Shown here: positions 1 through 7,346 of the stretch, in pieces
Numbering within the stretch: position 1 is the first letter of the stretch
Layout: each line of letters starts with the position of its first letter
NCBI GenBank assembly: GCA_964595905.1
Contig: CAZQSU010000034.1
Location: 1-29,370 of the forward strand
From: JAFDWI01 sp964595905
Lineage (GTDB): Bacteria; Actinomycetota; Acidimicrobiia; Acidimicrobiales; Iamiaceae
Reading direction: 5' to 3'
Length of the DNA: 29,370 nucleotides
Translations under genes and position numbers: made by a program
Notes under the pieces: model-generated
What the model was told of the DNA's origin: nothing
What the model saw: the letters and a program-made list of their open reading frames with translations, nothing else
Databases searched by the model: none

Positions 1-304
1 CGACCAGGAAGATCATGGTCGTGCCGTGCATCGTGAAGATCTCGTTGTAGACCTGTGCCGACAGCAGCGTGCCGTTCGGGGTGGCGAGCTGCGTCCGGAT
101 CAGCAGCGCTTCGACCCCGCCGATGATGAAGAAGACGATCGACGCGAAGCCGTACATCTTCCCGATCTTCTTGTGGTCGATCGTGGTGACCCAGCTCCGC
201 CAGCCGGTGGTGGAGGTCGGACGCTGGAAAACCCCCATCGGGGTCGATTCGGGCTGCGCCGGCTCCGGGATGGTGAGGGGCTGAGGGGCCTCGACGATAG
301 CCAT
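1..304 (-). CDS. ctaD: Cytochrome c oxidase subunit I, N-terminal part (runs off left edge)
   Basis: This is the catalytic subunit of an aa3/caa3-type heme-copper oxidase. The window holds its first 101 codons. The frame opens with ATG at 304 and reads through the window start without a stop. Visible family signatures are TTIDHKKIG near residue 40, a first membrane helix, LLIRTQLATP, and EIFTMHGTTMIF near residues 88-99. The last contains the low-spin heme a histidine of helix II. The ATG lies 15 bases after the ctaC stop, so it is the last gene of the operon seen here. The remaining ligands lie outside the window, but the retained HGT motif contrasts sharply with the ligand-free paralogue at 3044-4708. 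Identification is secure. Confidence 0.95.
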   Translation of the reverse strand, partial: MAIVEAPQPLTIPEPAQPESTPMGVFQRPTSTTGWRSWVTTIDHKKIGKMYGFASIVFFIIGGVEALLIRTQLATPNGTLLSAQVYNEIFTMHGTTMIFLV

Positions 305-319
305 GGGCAAATCGCTTTC

Positions 320-1534
320 TTACTTGAGGGTCTCGAGGAATGCTACGAGCTGGTCGAGAGCGGACGGTGAGAGACCGAGGTCGGGCATACCCCTGATCTC
401 GTTCTTCTCGATGTCCGACTCCTCGGCTGCCATCGGCAGCATTGCGGGAGGATCATGCAACCAGGCTCGTAGCTCGGCCGAGTTGATGCAGCTCGGATCC
501 TCGGCGAAGTCCAGACCCTTCGCGACACAGCGTTTCGAATCGATACGTAGATCGAACATGCCGCTCGCGAAGGTCGGTCGGCTCATCAGGTGGGTCAGAT
601 CGGGGGCCGCGCCGGCGGTGAGCGGACTCTTGTCCGGTGGCGGTGCGGTGTGGACGCCCCGCACGGTGTGGCATTCACCGCACTGGGTCTTGAACAATGC
701 GGCGCCTTCTGCGGCCAGGCCGCTGGAGGGGGCGACCGCCGGCTTCTGCTGCTCCTCGACCCAGGCCTTGTACTCGTCCGGCGGGAGCGCAATCACCGTG
801 AACCGCATGTTCGCGTGCGACAGACCGCACATGACGGTGCACTGCCCGAAGTACGTGCCCGGTTCGTCGGCGGCCACGTTGAACATGGTCGTCCGGCCCG
901 GTACGACGTCACGTTTTCCCTGGAGTTCAGGGACCCACCAACCGTGGATCACGTCACGCGAGGTCATCCGCAGACTGATGTCCTCGCCCGCGGGGATCAC
1001 CATGTCGTTCGCCGTGACGATGTCGTCGTACTTGCGCTGCGACTCGTCGGTGCCGTTCTTGCCGAGGTCGTAACGGAACTCCCACCACCACTGCTGGCCC
1101 ACGACCTCGATGTGGGGGTTCTGCTTGGGCGGCTGCTTGTCGAGCTTGAAGATGGTGACGACGGTTGCGAAACCGATCACGAGCAGGATCAGCGCCGGAG
1201 TGATCGTCCAGCCGAGCTCCAGCACCGTGCTGCCGTGGACGGGTTCGGGGATGTTCTCGTCGTCGGTCTCGTCACCCTTGGCCCGGTAACGGACGGCGAA
1301 GTACAGCGTGACGCCGATGACCAGGACCGAGATGACGCCACCGACGATGAACACCGGAACGACGAGGTTGTAGATCGTCTGGGCGTAATGGCCCCTCGGA
1401 TTGAGCGAGTCCTGCTTCGCGTTGGGGACGCATCCGGCTCCGAACGCCACCACCGCCACCAGGGCGGCGCCGAGACCGATCGCAGCGCGGTGGCGGCGCG
1501 AGCCCCGGGGTCGGCTGGTCGGACGGTGGATCAT
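320..1534 (-). CDS. ctaC: Cytochrome c oxidase subunit II with fused cytochrome c domain (caa3 type)
   Basis: This 404-residue subunit accepts electrons through a CuA centre outside the membrane. It begins with a basic segment and a hydrophobic stretch ending in a lipobox-like GAGC (Cys35), suggesting a lipoprotein. Two more helices follow (about 53-82 and 106-130). The CuA domain shows the QQWWWEFRY aromatic motif (148-155), His197, Cys232, Cys236, His240 and Met243. A C-terminal cytochrome c domain has CGECH at 285-289 and a likely axial Met in RGMPDLG near 383, with an insert of about 50 residues between. The position between the CuA cysteines usually held by Glu is Val234. The start at 1534 overlaps the upstream stop as ATGA, which supports it over longer readings. 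Confidence 0.95.
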   Translation of the reverse strand: MIHRPTSRPRGSRRHRAAIGLGAALVAVVAFGAGCVPNAKQDSLNPRGHYAQTIYNLVVPVFIVGGVISVLVIGVTLYFAVRYRAKGDETDDENIPEPVHGSTVLELGWTITPALILLVIGFATVVTIFKLDKQPPKQNPHIEVVGQQWWWEFRYDLGKNGTDESQRKYDDIVTANDMVIPAGEDISLRMTSRDVIHGWWVPELQGKRDVVPGRTTMFNVAADEPGTYFGQCTVMCGLSHANMRFTVIALPPDEYKAWVEEQQKPAVAPSSGLAAEGAALFKTQCGECHTVRGVHTAPPPDKSPLTAGAAPDLTHLMSRPTFASGMFDLRIDSKRCVAKGLDFAEDPSCINSAELRAWLHDPPAMLPMAAEESDIEKNEIRGMPDLGLSPSALDQLVAFLETLK

Positions 1535-2406
1535 CGGAGCTCCTTGTCGGCAATCTGCACGGTGATCGGGGCGCCCGCAGCCCCGTGGCTCGGCATCTCG
1601 AGCTGGTACGGGTGCGGCGTGTTCTCGTCCTTCTCCACGTGCTTCGGACCCTTCACCATGCCCCAGATTCCCAGTGCCAGGATGATGGCGACGCCGACGA
1701 CGGCGAGGACGGCGATCAGGTTGCGCGAGAGCTTCGGCCGGAAGCTGAGGATGATCGCGACCACGAAGGCGACCGCGGGGATGGCTCCGAACACCGCGGT
1801 GTCGACCCCGTGGGGGAAGGCGAGCAGGACGCGGGACACCGCGAAGACGAACAGCGCGATCGACAGGATCGCGAACAGCGGGAAGTCGAGCGGGTAGGTC
1901 AGTTCGTGACGGACCTTCCGGTTGGCGAACGGGTCGGCGGTGGCGTGGTCCGACCAGGCGTAGATCGTCCACTGGATCGCCGAGATGCCCGCCGTCACCA
2001 GCCCGAGGATGAACAACGCCGGGCTGTAGGTGAGCCCGAGGACCACCATGCCGGCACCGAAGGCACCGACGATCGGCCAGTGGTTCGTGCCCCGGGGCGG
2101 GAGCACGGCCACCGGAGCCGAGAGGCCCTGGAACCTGGCGCCTTCCTCGGGGTCACCGTCGCGGGTGAGCGACAGCACCGAACCGATCAGGATCGCGGCC
2201 GCCGCGTAGGCGAGCAGGACCGCGTAGGCGAAGTGGTTTCCGACCGGGCCCTTGTAACCGACGCTGATGGGCCCGACCAGCTCGTTCATGCCGATGTTCT
2301 GGCCGACCGTGGCGATAGCGACGAAGAACGCTCCGAGCAGGGCCAGTACGGCCGAGCCGAACATGAATTTTGAGCCTGTGGTCAACATGGTTCTCTGAGA
2401 GGACAT
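1531..2406 (-). CDS. Seven-helix membrane protein of the cytochrome oxidase operon, function unknown
   Basis: A 291-residue integral membrane protein encoded between ctaE and ctaC. I count seven hydrophobic segments, near residues 17-38, 58-78, 109-125, 128-150, 172-192, 196-214 and 220-241. A C-terminal tail of about 45 residues contains HPYQLEMPSHG. The NHWPIVGAFGAG segment before helix 3 vaguely recalls small actinobacterial oxidase subunits (CtaF/subunit IV-like), but the protein is much longer than those. I cannot assign a family with confidence. Start ATG 2406 is two bases after the ctaE stop; a second Met six codons later is possible. The stop overlaps the ctaC start. Tight coupling argues for an accessory or assembly role in the oxidase; that role is inference. 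Confidence 0.85.
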   Translation of the reverse strand: MSSQRTMLTTGSKFMFGSAVLALLGAFFVAIATVGQNIGMNELVGPISVGYKGPVGNHFAYAVLLAYAAAAILIGSVLSLTRDGDPEEGARFQGLSAPVAVLPPRGTNHWPIVGAFGAGMVVLGLTYSPALFILGLVTAGISAIQWTIYAWSDHATADPFANRKVRHELTYPLDFPLFAILSIALFVFAVSRVLLAFPHGVDTAVFGAIPAVAFVVAIILSFRPKLSRNLIAVLAVVGVAIILALGIWGMVKGPKHVEKDENTPHPYQLEMPSHGAAGAPITVQIADKELR

Positions 2407-2408
2407 TC

Positions 2409-3047
2409 CTACTTCATCACATAGACGGCGTACCAGAGCACCCCGAAGAGCGCAACGGTCACGTACCAGAACAGGGCCACCGCATCGACCGAGTCCCGGT
2501 CGTGTCGGTCCAGTCGACCACCCAGTGCCCGGAATCCGGTGACCAGCACCGAAGCCATCGCCGAGCCGATGATCGCCAGGTGGACCCCGACGATCGTGAA
2601 GATCAGCAACATGGTGGGACTCTCGGCGACACCGACCGACGTGTCCGGATCGGTCGAGACGTTCAGACTCGTGAGGATGAACGCCTCGGCGTTGATGAAC
2701 GCGGCACCGAGCAGCAACACGATCCCGTAGGCGACCCACATGCTCTGACGGTCGTCGTTGCGGACCGCGTGCTGGGCCCAGAGCATGGCCGGGATCGACA
2801 GCAGCAGCGTGAACAGGGCCGTGTTCGGGCCCGTGAGCGGCAGACCGCCGGTCGGGATCCATTCGGCGTTCCCAGCCAACGCGGTGTGGCGGGCCGAGAG
2901 GTACAGGCCGAACAGGGTCGCCATCGCCATGATCGCCACGGTCGAGAAGATCGCTGCGGCGATCATCTGCGAGCGCGGACGCTGACGGACGGCCTCCGGT
3001 GCGTGTTCGACGGCCGTCGCGTCGATCCGAGCGAGATCCAGACTCAT
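2409..3047 (-). CDS. ctaE: Cytochrome c oxidase subunit III
   Basis: A 212-residue membrane protein matching the size and pattern of heme-copper oxidase subunit III, with about five helices. Recognisable stretches are the QMIAAAIFSTVAIMAMATLFGLY helix, the ALFTLLLSIPAMLWAQHA helix, TIVGVHLAIIGSAMASVL, which corresponds to the family GxHxxHV region, and the final VALFWYVTVALFGVLWYAVYV helix, close to the usual WYxHFVDxVW end. Subunit III carries no metal and stabilises subunit I in the membrane. The start ATG overlaps the stop of the upstream subunit I-like gene as ATGA, and the next gene begins two bases after its stop. Translational coupling with both neighbours is likely. Confidence 0.88.
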   Translation of the reverse strand: MSLDLARIDATAVEHAPEAVRQRPRSQMIAAAIFSTVAIMAMATLFGLYLSARHTALAGNAEWIPTGGLPLTGPNTALFTLLLSIPAMLWAQHAVRNDDRQSMWVAYGIVLLLGAAFINAEAFILTSLNVSTDPDTSVGVAESPTMLLIFTIVGVHLAIIGSAMASVLVTGFRALGGRLDRHDRDSVDAVALFWYVTVALFGVLWYAVYVMK

Positions 3048-4708
3048 CGGGCCACCTCCACGTCGACCTCGTCTTCGGAAAGTTCATCGAGCAGTGGCGC
3101 ATCGGAGGTCACCGGCGGCAACTCCACGAAGTTCTCGTACAGCGGCGGCGAGGCGGTGGCCCACTCGAGCGACTGACCGGCACCCCAGGGATCGGACTCG
3201 GTCTCGACGTCGGAATCCACGTAGCGCTTCACCGCGACGAGGAGGGCACCGATCGTGAGGAACACCGTGCCGGCGATCGCGGCCCAGCCGACGACCGCGA
3301 GGGTGTTCAGACCCGACGAGCCGTGGAGGTGCTGCTGGTCGGACCCGGTGACCGCGGCGATCACGTCGGCCAACGCGATCGCACCGCTGCCGAGACCGGC
3401 GAGGACGGCAGCGATCATGCCCATGGCGTTCAGCGCGTTCGCGCCGGCGATCTTGGAGGCCCAGTGGAACAGTGCGGCCGAGCCCGCCGCGATCGTCGCG
3501 CCGATGACCAGCTGGATCACGGCGTCGTCGAAGAGGGTGCGGTGCAATTCGAGGTTCCGGAACGCCGTGAACATCCCGAGCACGACGGCGAGGGCGAGCA
3601 GCGCGAGCGCCACGACAGCCCCCGGCAGCGGCGCCGCCTTGATCGGTCCACCGGCCCGGCGTCCACGCCAGAACTTGTCGAGGGTGAGCCCCACCAGACC
3701 GAGGACCGGGAAGGCCACCAGGATCGACTCGACGATCACCACGGGGTTGTCGTAGCGCATCGCGGGGACGGCCCCTTCGGAGAACACCGCGTACGAGAGC
3801 ACGGTGTAGGCCCCGAACGACAGGATCCCGAACGCCCCGACGTAGATCATGGCGATGCCACGACGGACGTCGTCGCGCGTGCGGGTGAAGGTCGTGACGA
3901 TGTCGGAGGCGATTCCCAACGCCGGGATGGCGACCGCGTAGATCTGCGGCTGGTTGAAGAACCACTGCATCTGGCTGAACGCGTTCGACGAACCCGAGAA
4001 GATCGCCCCGTGGCTGTGGTCGACCCACACCAGGATCATCAGGGCGCCCAGGACCGACGCCGAGATCGTCCACATGATCCCGGCGACGACCATCGACCAC
4101 GAGAACAACGGGATCCGCGTCATCGTCATGCCCGGCGCACGCTGGGTGAACACCGTGGTGACCAGCACCACCGACAGCGTCACGATGCAGGCGATCAACA
4201 GGATGACCGAGAGGGCCCACAGATCCACGGCGGTCGAGCGGGTGATGACCTCGATGCCCTCCTGACCGGTGTCGACGGGTGCCCCGCCGCCGGTGAAGTA
4301 CGAGACGATGAACAGCGTGCCGGCGATGAAGTAGCCCCACACCGACGCCGCCGCTGCCCGGGGGAAGGCGACCGCCCGGGCGCCGATCTGCAACGGGATC
4401 AGCACGAGCCCGAGCCCCAGCATGAACGGAATGAGTCCCACCAGGACGATACCCGTCGGCTGCAGCGTGCTCAGCGAGAAGTACTTGGCGGTGCTCAACA
4501 CCTGATGCTTGGTGCCGTCGATCGTGTCGAGGCGCAGCAGGAAGCCGAGGACCTCGGCGGCAGCGACCACCAGGACCGACAGGGTGATCAACACCCGCCC
4601 CAGGGCCTTGTGATCGCCGGTGCCCAGCAGGCCGGCGAACCCGCTCGGTCGCGTGAGCACAGCCGCGGCCGGGGTGATCGGATGGGTCTCGGTATCAGTC
4701 AGTTCCAT
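3044..4708 (-). CDS. Degenerate cytochrome oxidase subunit I paralogue lacking the heme and copper ligands
   Basis: A 554-residue, roughly 12-helix protein clearly related to oxidase subunit I: it keeps GDHKALG, LVLIPLQIGAR-VAFPR, a long APGMTM-RIPLFSW segment, WFF-QP-IY and the LH-T stretch of helix X. The metal ligands are gone. The heme a His of the HGT motif reads LQPTG (Gln83). The CuB/Tyr motif HPEVY reads QPQIY (253-257). No His-His pair follows in the next helix. The helix X AHFH motif reads DDAVIQ (about 394-399). It should therefore not bind heme a, heme a3 or CuB. The ATG at 4708 is preceded by GGAA; a TTG at 4768 would add 20 residues. It overlaps ctaE as ATGA. A structural, assembly or regulatory role is inference. 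Confidence 0.88.
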   Translation of the reverse strand: MELTDTETHPITPAAAVLTRPSGFAGLLGTGDHKALGRVLITLSVLVVAAAEVLGFLLRLDTIDGTKHQVLSTAKYFSLSTLQPTGIVLVGLIPFMLGLGLVLIPLQIGARAVAFPRAAAASVWGYFIAGTLFIVSYFTGGGAPVDTGQEGIEVITRSTAVDLWALSVILLIACIVTLSVVLVTTVFTQRAPGMTMTRIPLFSWSMVVAGIMWTISASVLGALMILVWVDHSHGAIFSGSSNAFSQMQWFFNQPQIYAVAIPALGIASDIVTTFTRTRDDVRRGIAMIYVGAFGILSFGAYTVLSYAVFSEGAVPAMRYDNPVVIVESILVAFPVLGLVGLTLDKFWRGRRAGGPIKAAPLPGAVVALALLALAVVLGMFTAFRNLELHRTLFDDAVIQLVIGATIAAGSAALFHWASKIAGANALNAMGMIAAVLAGLGSGAIALADVIAAVTGSDQQHLHGSSGLNTLAVVGWAAIAGTVFLTIGALLVAVKRYVDSDVETESDPWGAGQSLEWATASPPLYENFVELPPVTSDAPLLDELSEDEVDVEVAR

Positions 4709-4730
4709 GCCAGTTCCAACGTTGCGCGGT

Positions 4731-4874
4731 TCATGCGATGACGAACCTCGAGTCGTGAGCGAAGCCAACGGCTCCGGACATTACACAGACCCCGATCACG
4801 GTGGACAAACCATAGGACAGCCCCGTCGACCACATCGAACTCTTCCGATGCGCCACCGCGACGACCCCGTCCAT
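4731..4874 (-). CDS. Small 47-residue membrane peptide between ctaB and the subunit I paralogue
   Basis: This short frame starts with an ATG that shares its A with the last base of the ctaB TGA (TGATG junction) and stops 22 bases before the next gene's ATG. The peptide has a basic patch (HRK at 9-11) followed by one hydrophobic segment (about 16-39, STGLSYGLSTVIGV and on), ending FVIA. Length, topology and exact coupling resemble small oxidase-associated subunits, but I recognise no family. Evidence is positional and topological only. A shadow reading is possible but less likely, because the gap in the operon would otherwise be about 165 bases in a run of genes that otherwise overlap or lie within 15 bases of each other. 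Confidence 0.6.
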   Translation of the reverse strand: MDGVVAVAHRKSSMWSTGLSYGLSTVIGVCVMSGAVGFAHDSRFVIA

Positions 4875-5773
4875 CAGTGACCCCACCGCACCAACTGGTC
4901 GACGACCATGGCGCCGAAGAGCAGCGTCACGTAGGTGATCGAGTAGCCGAACATCTTCATCGCGAGCTTCGGCGACTCGGTCTGCTTGAGCTTCAAGGCG
5001 AACGCCAGGAAGATCGCTCCCAGGACCACTGCGGCGACCAGGTAGATGATCCCCATGTCGGCCACCGGCCCGAACACGAGCGTGAGAGCCCACAGCACGA
5101 CCGTGTAGCCGATGATCCGCACGGCGGTCGTGTGGTAGCCCTCGACACTGGGCAACATCGGCACCTCGGCCGCGGAATAGTCGTCGCTGAACCGCATGGC
5201 CAGTGCCCAGAAATGCGGCGGCGTCCAGTAGACGATCACGAAGAACAGGATCACCGGCGCCCACGAGAGCGAACCGGTCACCGACGCCCACCCGATGAGC
5301 ACCGGCACGGCCCCGGCCGCGCCACCGATCACGATGTTGCGCGACGAGGTGCGCTTGAGCCAGAGCGTGTACACGAACACGTACCAGGCGAACGCCGCGA
5401 AGGCCAGCACCGCCGAGAGCAGGTTGACCGTCGACCACAACAACGCGAACGCGACGACCTCGAGCACCACGGCGAACACGAGTGCCTCGTTGGGTTTGAC
5501 GAGTCCCGTCACCAGTGGTCGGTTCTTCGTCCGGCCCATGATCGCGTCGATGTCACGGTCGACGATCATGTTCACCACATGCGCACCGCCCGCGGCGAGC
5601 GTGCCCCCGATGACGGTGAACACCATGATCGAGATCGCGGGCACGCCCCGGGCTGCGACGATCTGCGTCGGCACGGTCGTCACCAGGAGGAGTTCGATGA
5701 TCCGGGGCTTCGTGAGGACGATGAAACCGGTGATGCGCTGGCGGAGCGTGGGTGCGAGCACGACGGTTGACAT
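4874..5773 (-). CDS. ctaB: Protoheme IX farnesyltransferase (heme O synthase)
   Basis: A 299-residue UbiA-family prenyltransferase that adds a farnesyl group to heme b to give heme O, the precursor of heme A. The substrate/Mg motif NMIVDRDIDAIMGRT is at residues 68-82 (Asn68, Asp72, Asp76, then RTKNRPL). The second conserved region reads YTLWLKRTSSRNIVIGGAAGA around 135-155, and TPPHFWALA follows. About nine helices are apparent. It is the first gene of the oxidase operon. A possible -10 TATCGT lies about 15 bases before the ATG. A palindrome covers the start codon. ctaA is divergent, as expected for coordinated heme A supply. Confidence 0.96.
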   Translation of the reverse strand: MSTVVLAPTLRQRITGFIVLTKPRIIELLLVTTVPTQIVAARGVPAISIMVFTVIGGTLAAGGAHVVNMIVDRDIDAIMGRTKNRPLVTGLVKPNEALVFAVVLEVVAFALLWSTVNLLSAVLAFAAFAWYVFVYTLWLKRTSSRNIVIGGAAGAVPVLIGWASVTGSLSWAPVILFFVIVYWTPPHFWALAMRFSDDYSAAEVPMLPSVEGYHTTAVRIIGYTVVLWALTLVFGPVADMGIIYLVAAVVLGAIFLAFALKLKQTESPKLAMKMFGYSITYVTLLFGAMVVDQLVRWGH

Positions 5774-5784
5774 GACTGGTCATG
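5771..5784. promoter_or_regulatory. 14-bp palindrome over the ctaB start codon
   Basis: CATGAC-TG-GTCATG is an inverted repeat with a 2-base centre. Its left arm contains the ctaB initiation codon. It could be a repressor site or an RNA structure limiting translation; a chance palindrome is also possible. Confidence 0.3.
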
Positions 5785-5941
5785 ACGATACGACCGCAGA
5801 GCCGTACCGGCCAACCCCCGGCCTGGCGCCGCTCGCGGCGGGCTTCGCGGAAGACCTCGTGCCGGGCTCGGGAAACGCCGGATCGGCGATGGGCGCCGGT
5901 GACGTGGCCGACTCCACTGTCGGGCAGCCGCACCGCGTCGG

Positions 5942-5957
5942 TAGGCTCGCCGTCGTG
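5942..5957 (+). promoter_or_regulatory. Promoter -10 and leaderless start of ctaA
   Basis: TAGGCT at 5942-5947 is followed by 7 bases and GTG at 5955. That spacing puts the expected transcript start at or next to the GTG. The same hexamer precedes the LysR gene, tRNA-Glu and the methyltransferase. Confidence 0.55.
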
Positions 5958-7079
5958 GTCATGGTCACCGACGAGGCGTCAGCGGCAGACGATCGCGACG
6001 GTCTCGTCACCGTCGACGCTCCGACGTCGTGGCATCGCCTGACCCCCAGGGCGTACGAGCGGATCACGCTCGTCGCAGTGTGGCTGATCGGGATCATCGT
6101 GGTCACCGGTGGCGCCGTGCGACTCACCGCGTCGGGGCTGGGGTGCACCGACTGGCCGACGTGCGAAGCGAACAAGGTGTACCCCTCGTGGCACTTCCAC
6201 GGTTGGGTCGAGTTCGGCAACCGACTGGTGACCGGTCTGGTCTCGATCGCGGTCATCCTGGCGGTGCTGGGGGCCCTCGTCCGAGTGCCCCGGCGGCGTG
6301 ATCTGACCTGGCTGTCGATCGGGCTGGTGGGCGGGGTCGTCGGACAGATCGTGCTCGGGGGGATCGTCGTGCTGTCGCACCTGTGGCCGCCCTTCGTCAT
6401 GGGCCACTTCGTGCTGTCGATGCTGCTGGTCGCCGACGCGGTGGTGCTCGTCCACCGCGCCCGCCGCCCCGACGGGTCGCGGCAACGCAGCCTCGTCGAC
6501 CCGACCGCACGTCGCCTCGGTCGGGCGCTCGTCTGGCTGAGCGCGCTCGCGATCGTGACCGGCACGGTCGTGACCGGAACCGGCCCGCATTCCGGGTCGA
6601 ACGACGGCACCCCGGTCGACCGTCTGCCGTTCCAGATCACCGACGTGGCCCGCATCCACGGCACGGTCGACATGGCGGTCCTCGCGACCATCGTGTTGCT
6701 GCTGGTCGTGTTGCTCCGGCGAGGCGCCCCCCGAGGTGTGCTGGCGCGTCTCGAGATCGTGCTCGTCTTCGGCATCCTGCAGGCGGCGATCGGCTACACC
6801 CAGTACTTCACGGGCGTTCCCGAGATCCTGGTGGGATTGCACATCCTCGGGGCGACCCTGATCTGGAGTGCGGTGCTCTGGTTCTTCCTGGGACTGTCCG
6901 AATCGGTGCCCGACGCGGCAGAATCTCTCCATGCGGACACGTCGACCCCGAGTCGAACCGTCTCCCCCGGCGACGACGCAGGCGAGCGCGACGGACCCGT
7001 CGAGACCGTGGTCCGATGCGGTCGCGACGACGATGCCGGTCGAGACCGCACCGGTCGAGACGTGGTCGCCTCGGGGTGA
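5955..7079 (+). CDS. ctaA: Heme A synthase (COX15/CtaA family)
   Basis: It oxidises the C8 methyl of heme O to the formyl group of heme A in the membrane. Eight helices in two four-helix halves are visible. The first half shows the Cys pair GCTDWPTC (65 and 71), HFHGWVEFGNR (His81, His83, Glu87) and MGHFVLSM. The second half repeats the heme-ligand pattern with RIHGTVDM and GLHILGA. After helix 8 a hydrophilic tail of about 60 residues overlaps clpS. GTG 5955 is preferred because it sits at the predicted transcription start; ATG 5961 would remove two residues. It is divergent from ctaB, which makes its substrate. Confidence 0.94.
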   Translation: MVMVTDEASAADDRDGLVTVDAPTSWHRLTPRAYERITLVAVWLIGIIVVTGGAVRLTASGLGCTDWPTCEANKVYPSWHFHGWVEFGNRLVTGLVSIAVILAVLGALVRVPRRRDLTWLSIGLVGGVVGQIVLGGIVVLSHLWPPFVMGHFVLSMLLVADAVVLVHRARRPDGSRQRSLVDPTARRLGRALVWLSALAIVTGTVVTGTGPHSGSNDGTPVDRLPFQITDVARIHGTVDMAVLATIVLLLVVLLRRGAPRGVLARLEIVLVFGILQAAIGYTQYFTGVPEILVGLHILGATLIWSAVLWFFLGLSESVPDAAESLHADTSTPSRTVSPGDDAGERDGPVETVVRCGRDDDAGRDRTGRDVVASG

Positions 7080-7329
7080 CGAGGACGTCGAGACCGACGC
7101 TCCCTGGATCGTGCTCGTGTGGAACGACCCGATCAACCTCATGTCGTACGTGACCTTCGTGTTCCAGAAGCTGTTCGGCTACTCGCGTGCCAAGGCCGAG
7201 AAGTTGATGATGGACGTCCACACGCTCGGTCGGGCCGTCGTGTCGTCCGGGTCACGCGACCAGGCCGAACGTGACGTGTTCCGCCTGCACGAACACGGCC
7301 TGTGGGCGACCATGCAACAGGACGACTGA
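7033..7329 (+). CDS. clpS: ClpS, ATP-dependent Clp protease adaptor
   Basis: A 98-residue adaptor that binds the ClpA/ClpC chaperone and delivers N-degron substrates to ClpP. The core begins PWIVLVWNDPINLMSYVTFVFQ, with the conserved NDP and M-YV elements. It continues through FGYSRAKAEKLMMDVHTLGRAVV, which forms the N-end-rule pocket (Asp and His of MMDVH), and ends GLWATMQQDD. The chosen ATG gives the family's normal length and overlaps the ctaA tail by 47 bases in another frame. An ATG at 6931 would add a 34-residue Pro/Ser/Thr-rich extension and increase the overlap to 149 bases. Neither has a clear ribosome site. Confidence 0.92.
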   Translation: MPVETAPVETWSPRGDEDVETDAPWIVLVWNDPINLMSYVTFVFQKLFGYSRAKAEKLMMDVHTLGRAVVSSGSRDQAERDVFRLHEHGLWATMQQDD

Positions 7330-7346
7330 GGACACCGGCGGTGGCG

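Noticed and set aside
2999..4741. A 580-codon plus-strand open frame opposite the subunit I paralogue
   Set aside because: Composition is dominated by Arg, Asp, Gly and His with no motif; the minus strand carries the real membrane protein.
4709..4768. TTG start at 4768 for the subunit I paralogue
   Set aside because: It adds 20 residues without family similarity and overlaps the small membrane peptide; ATG 4708 has GGAA upstream.
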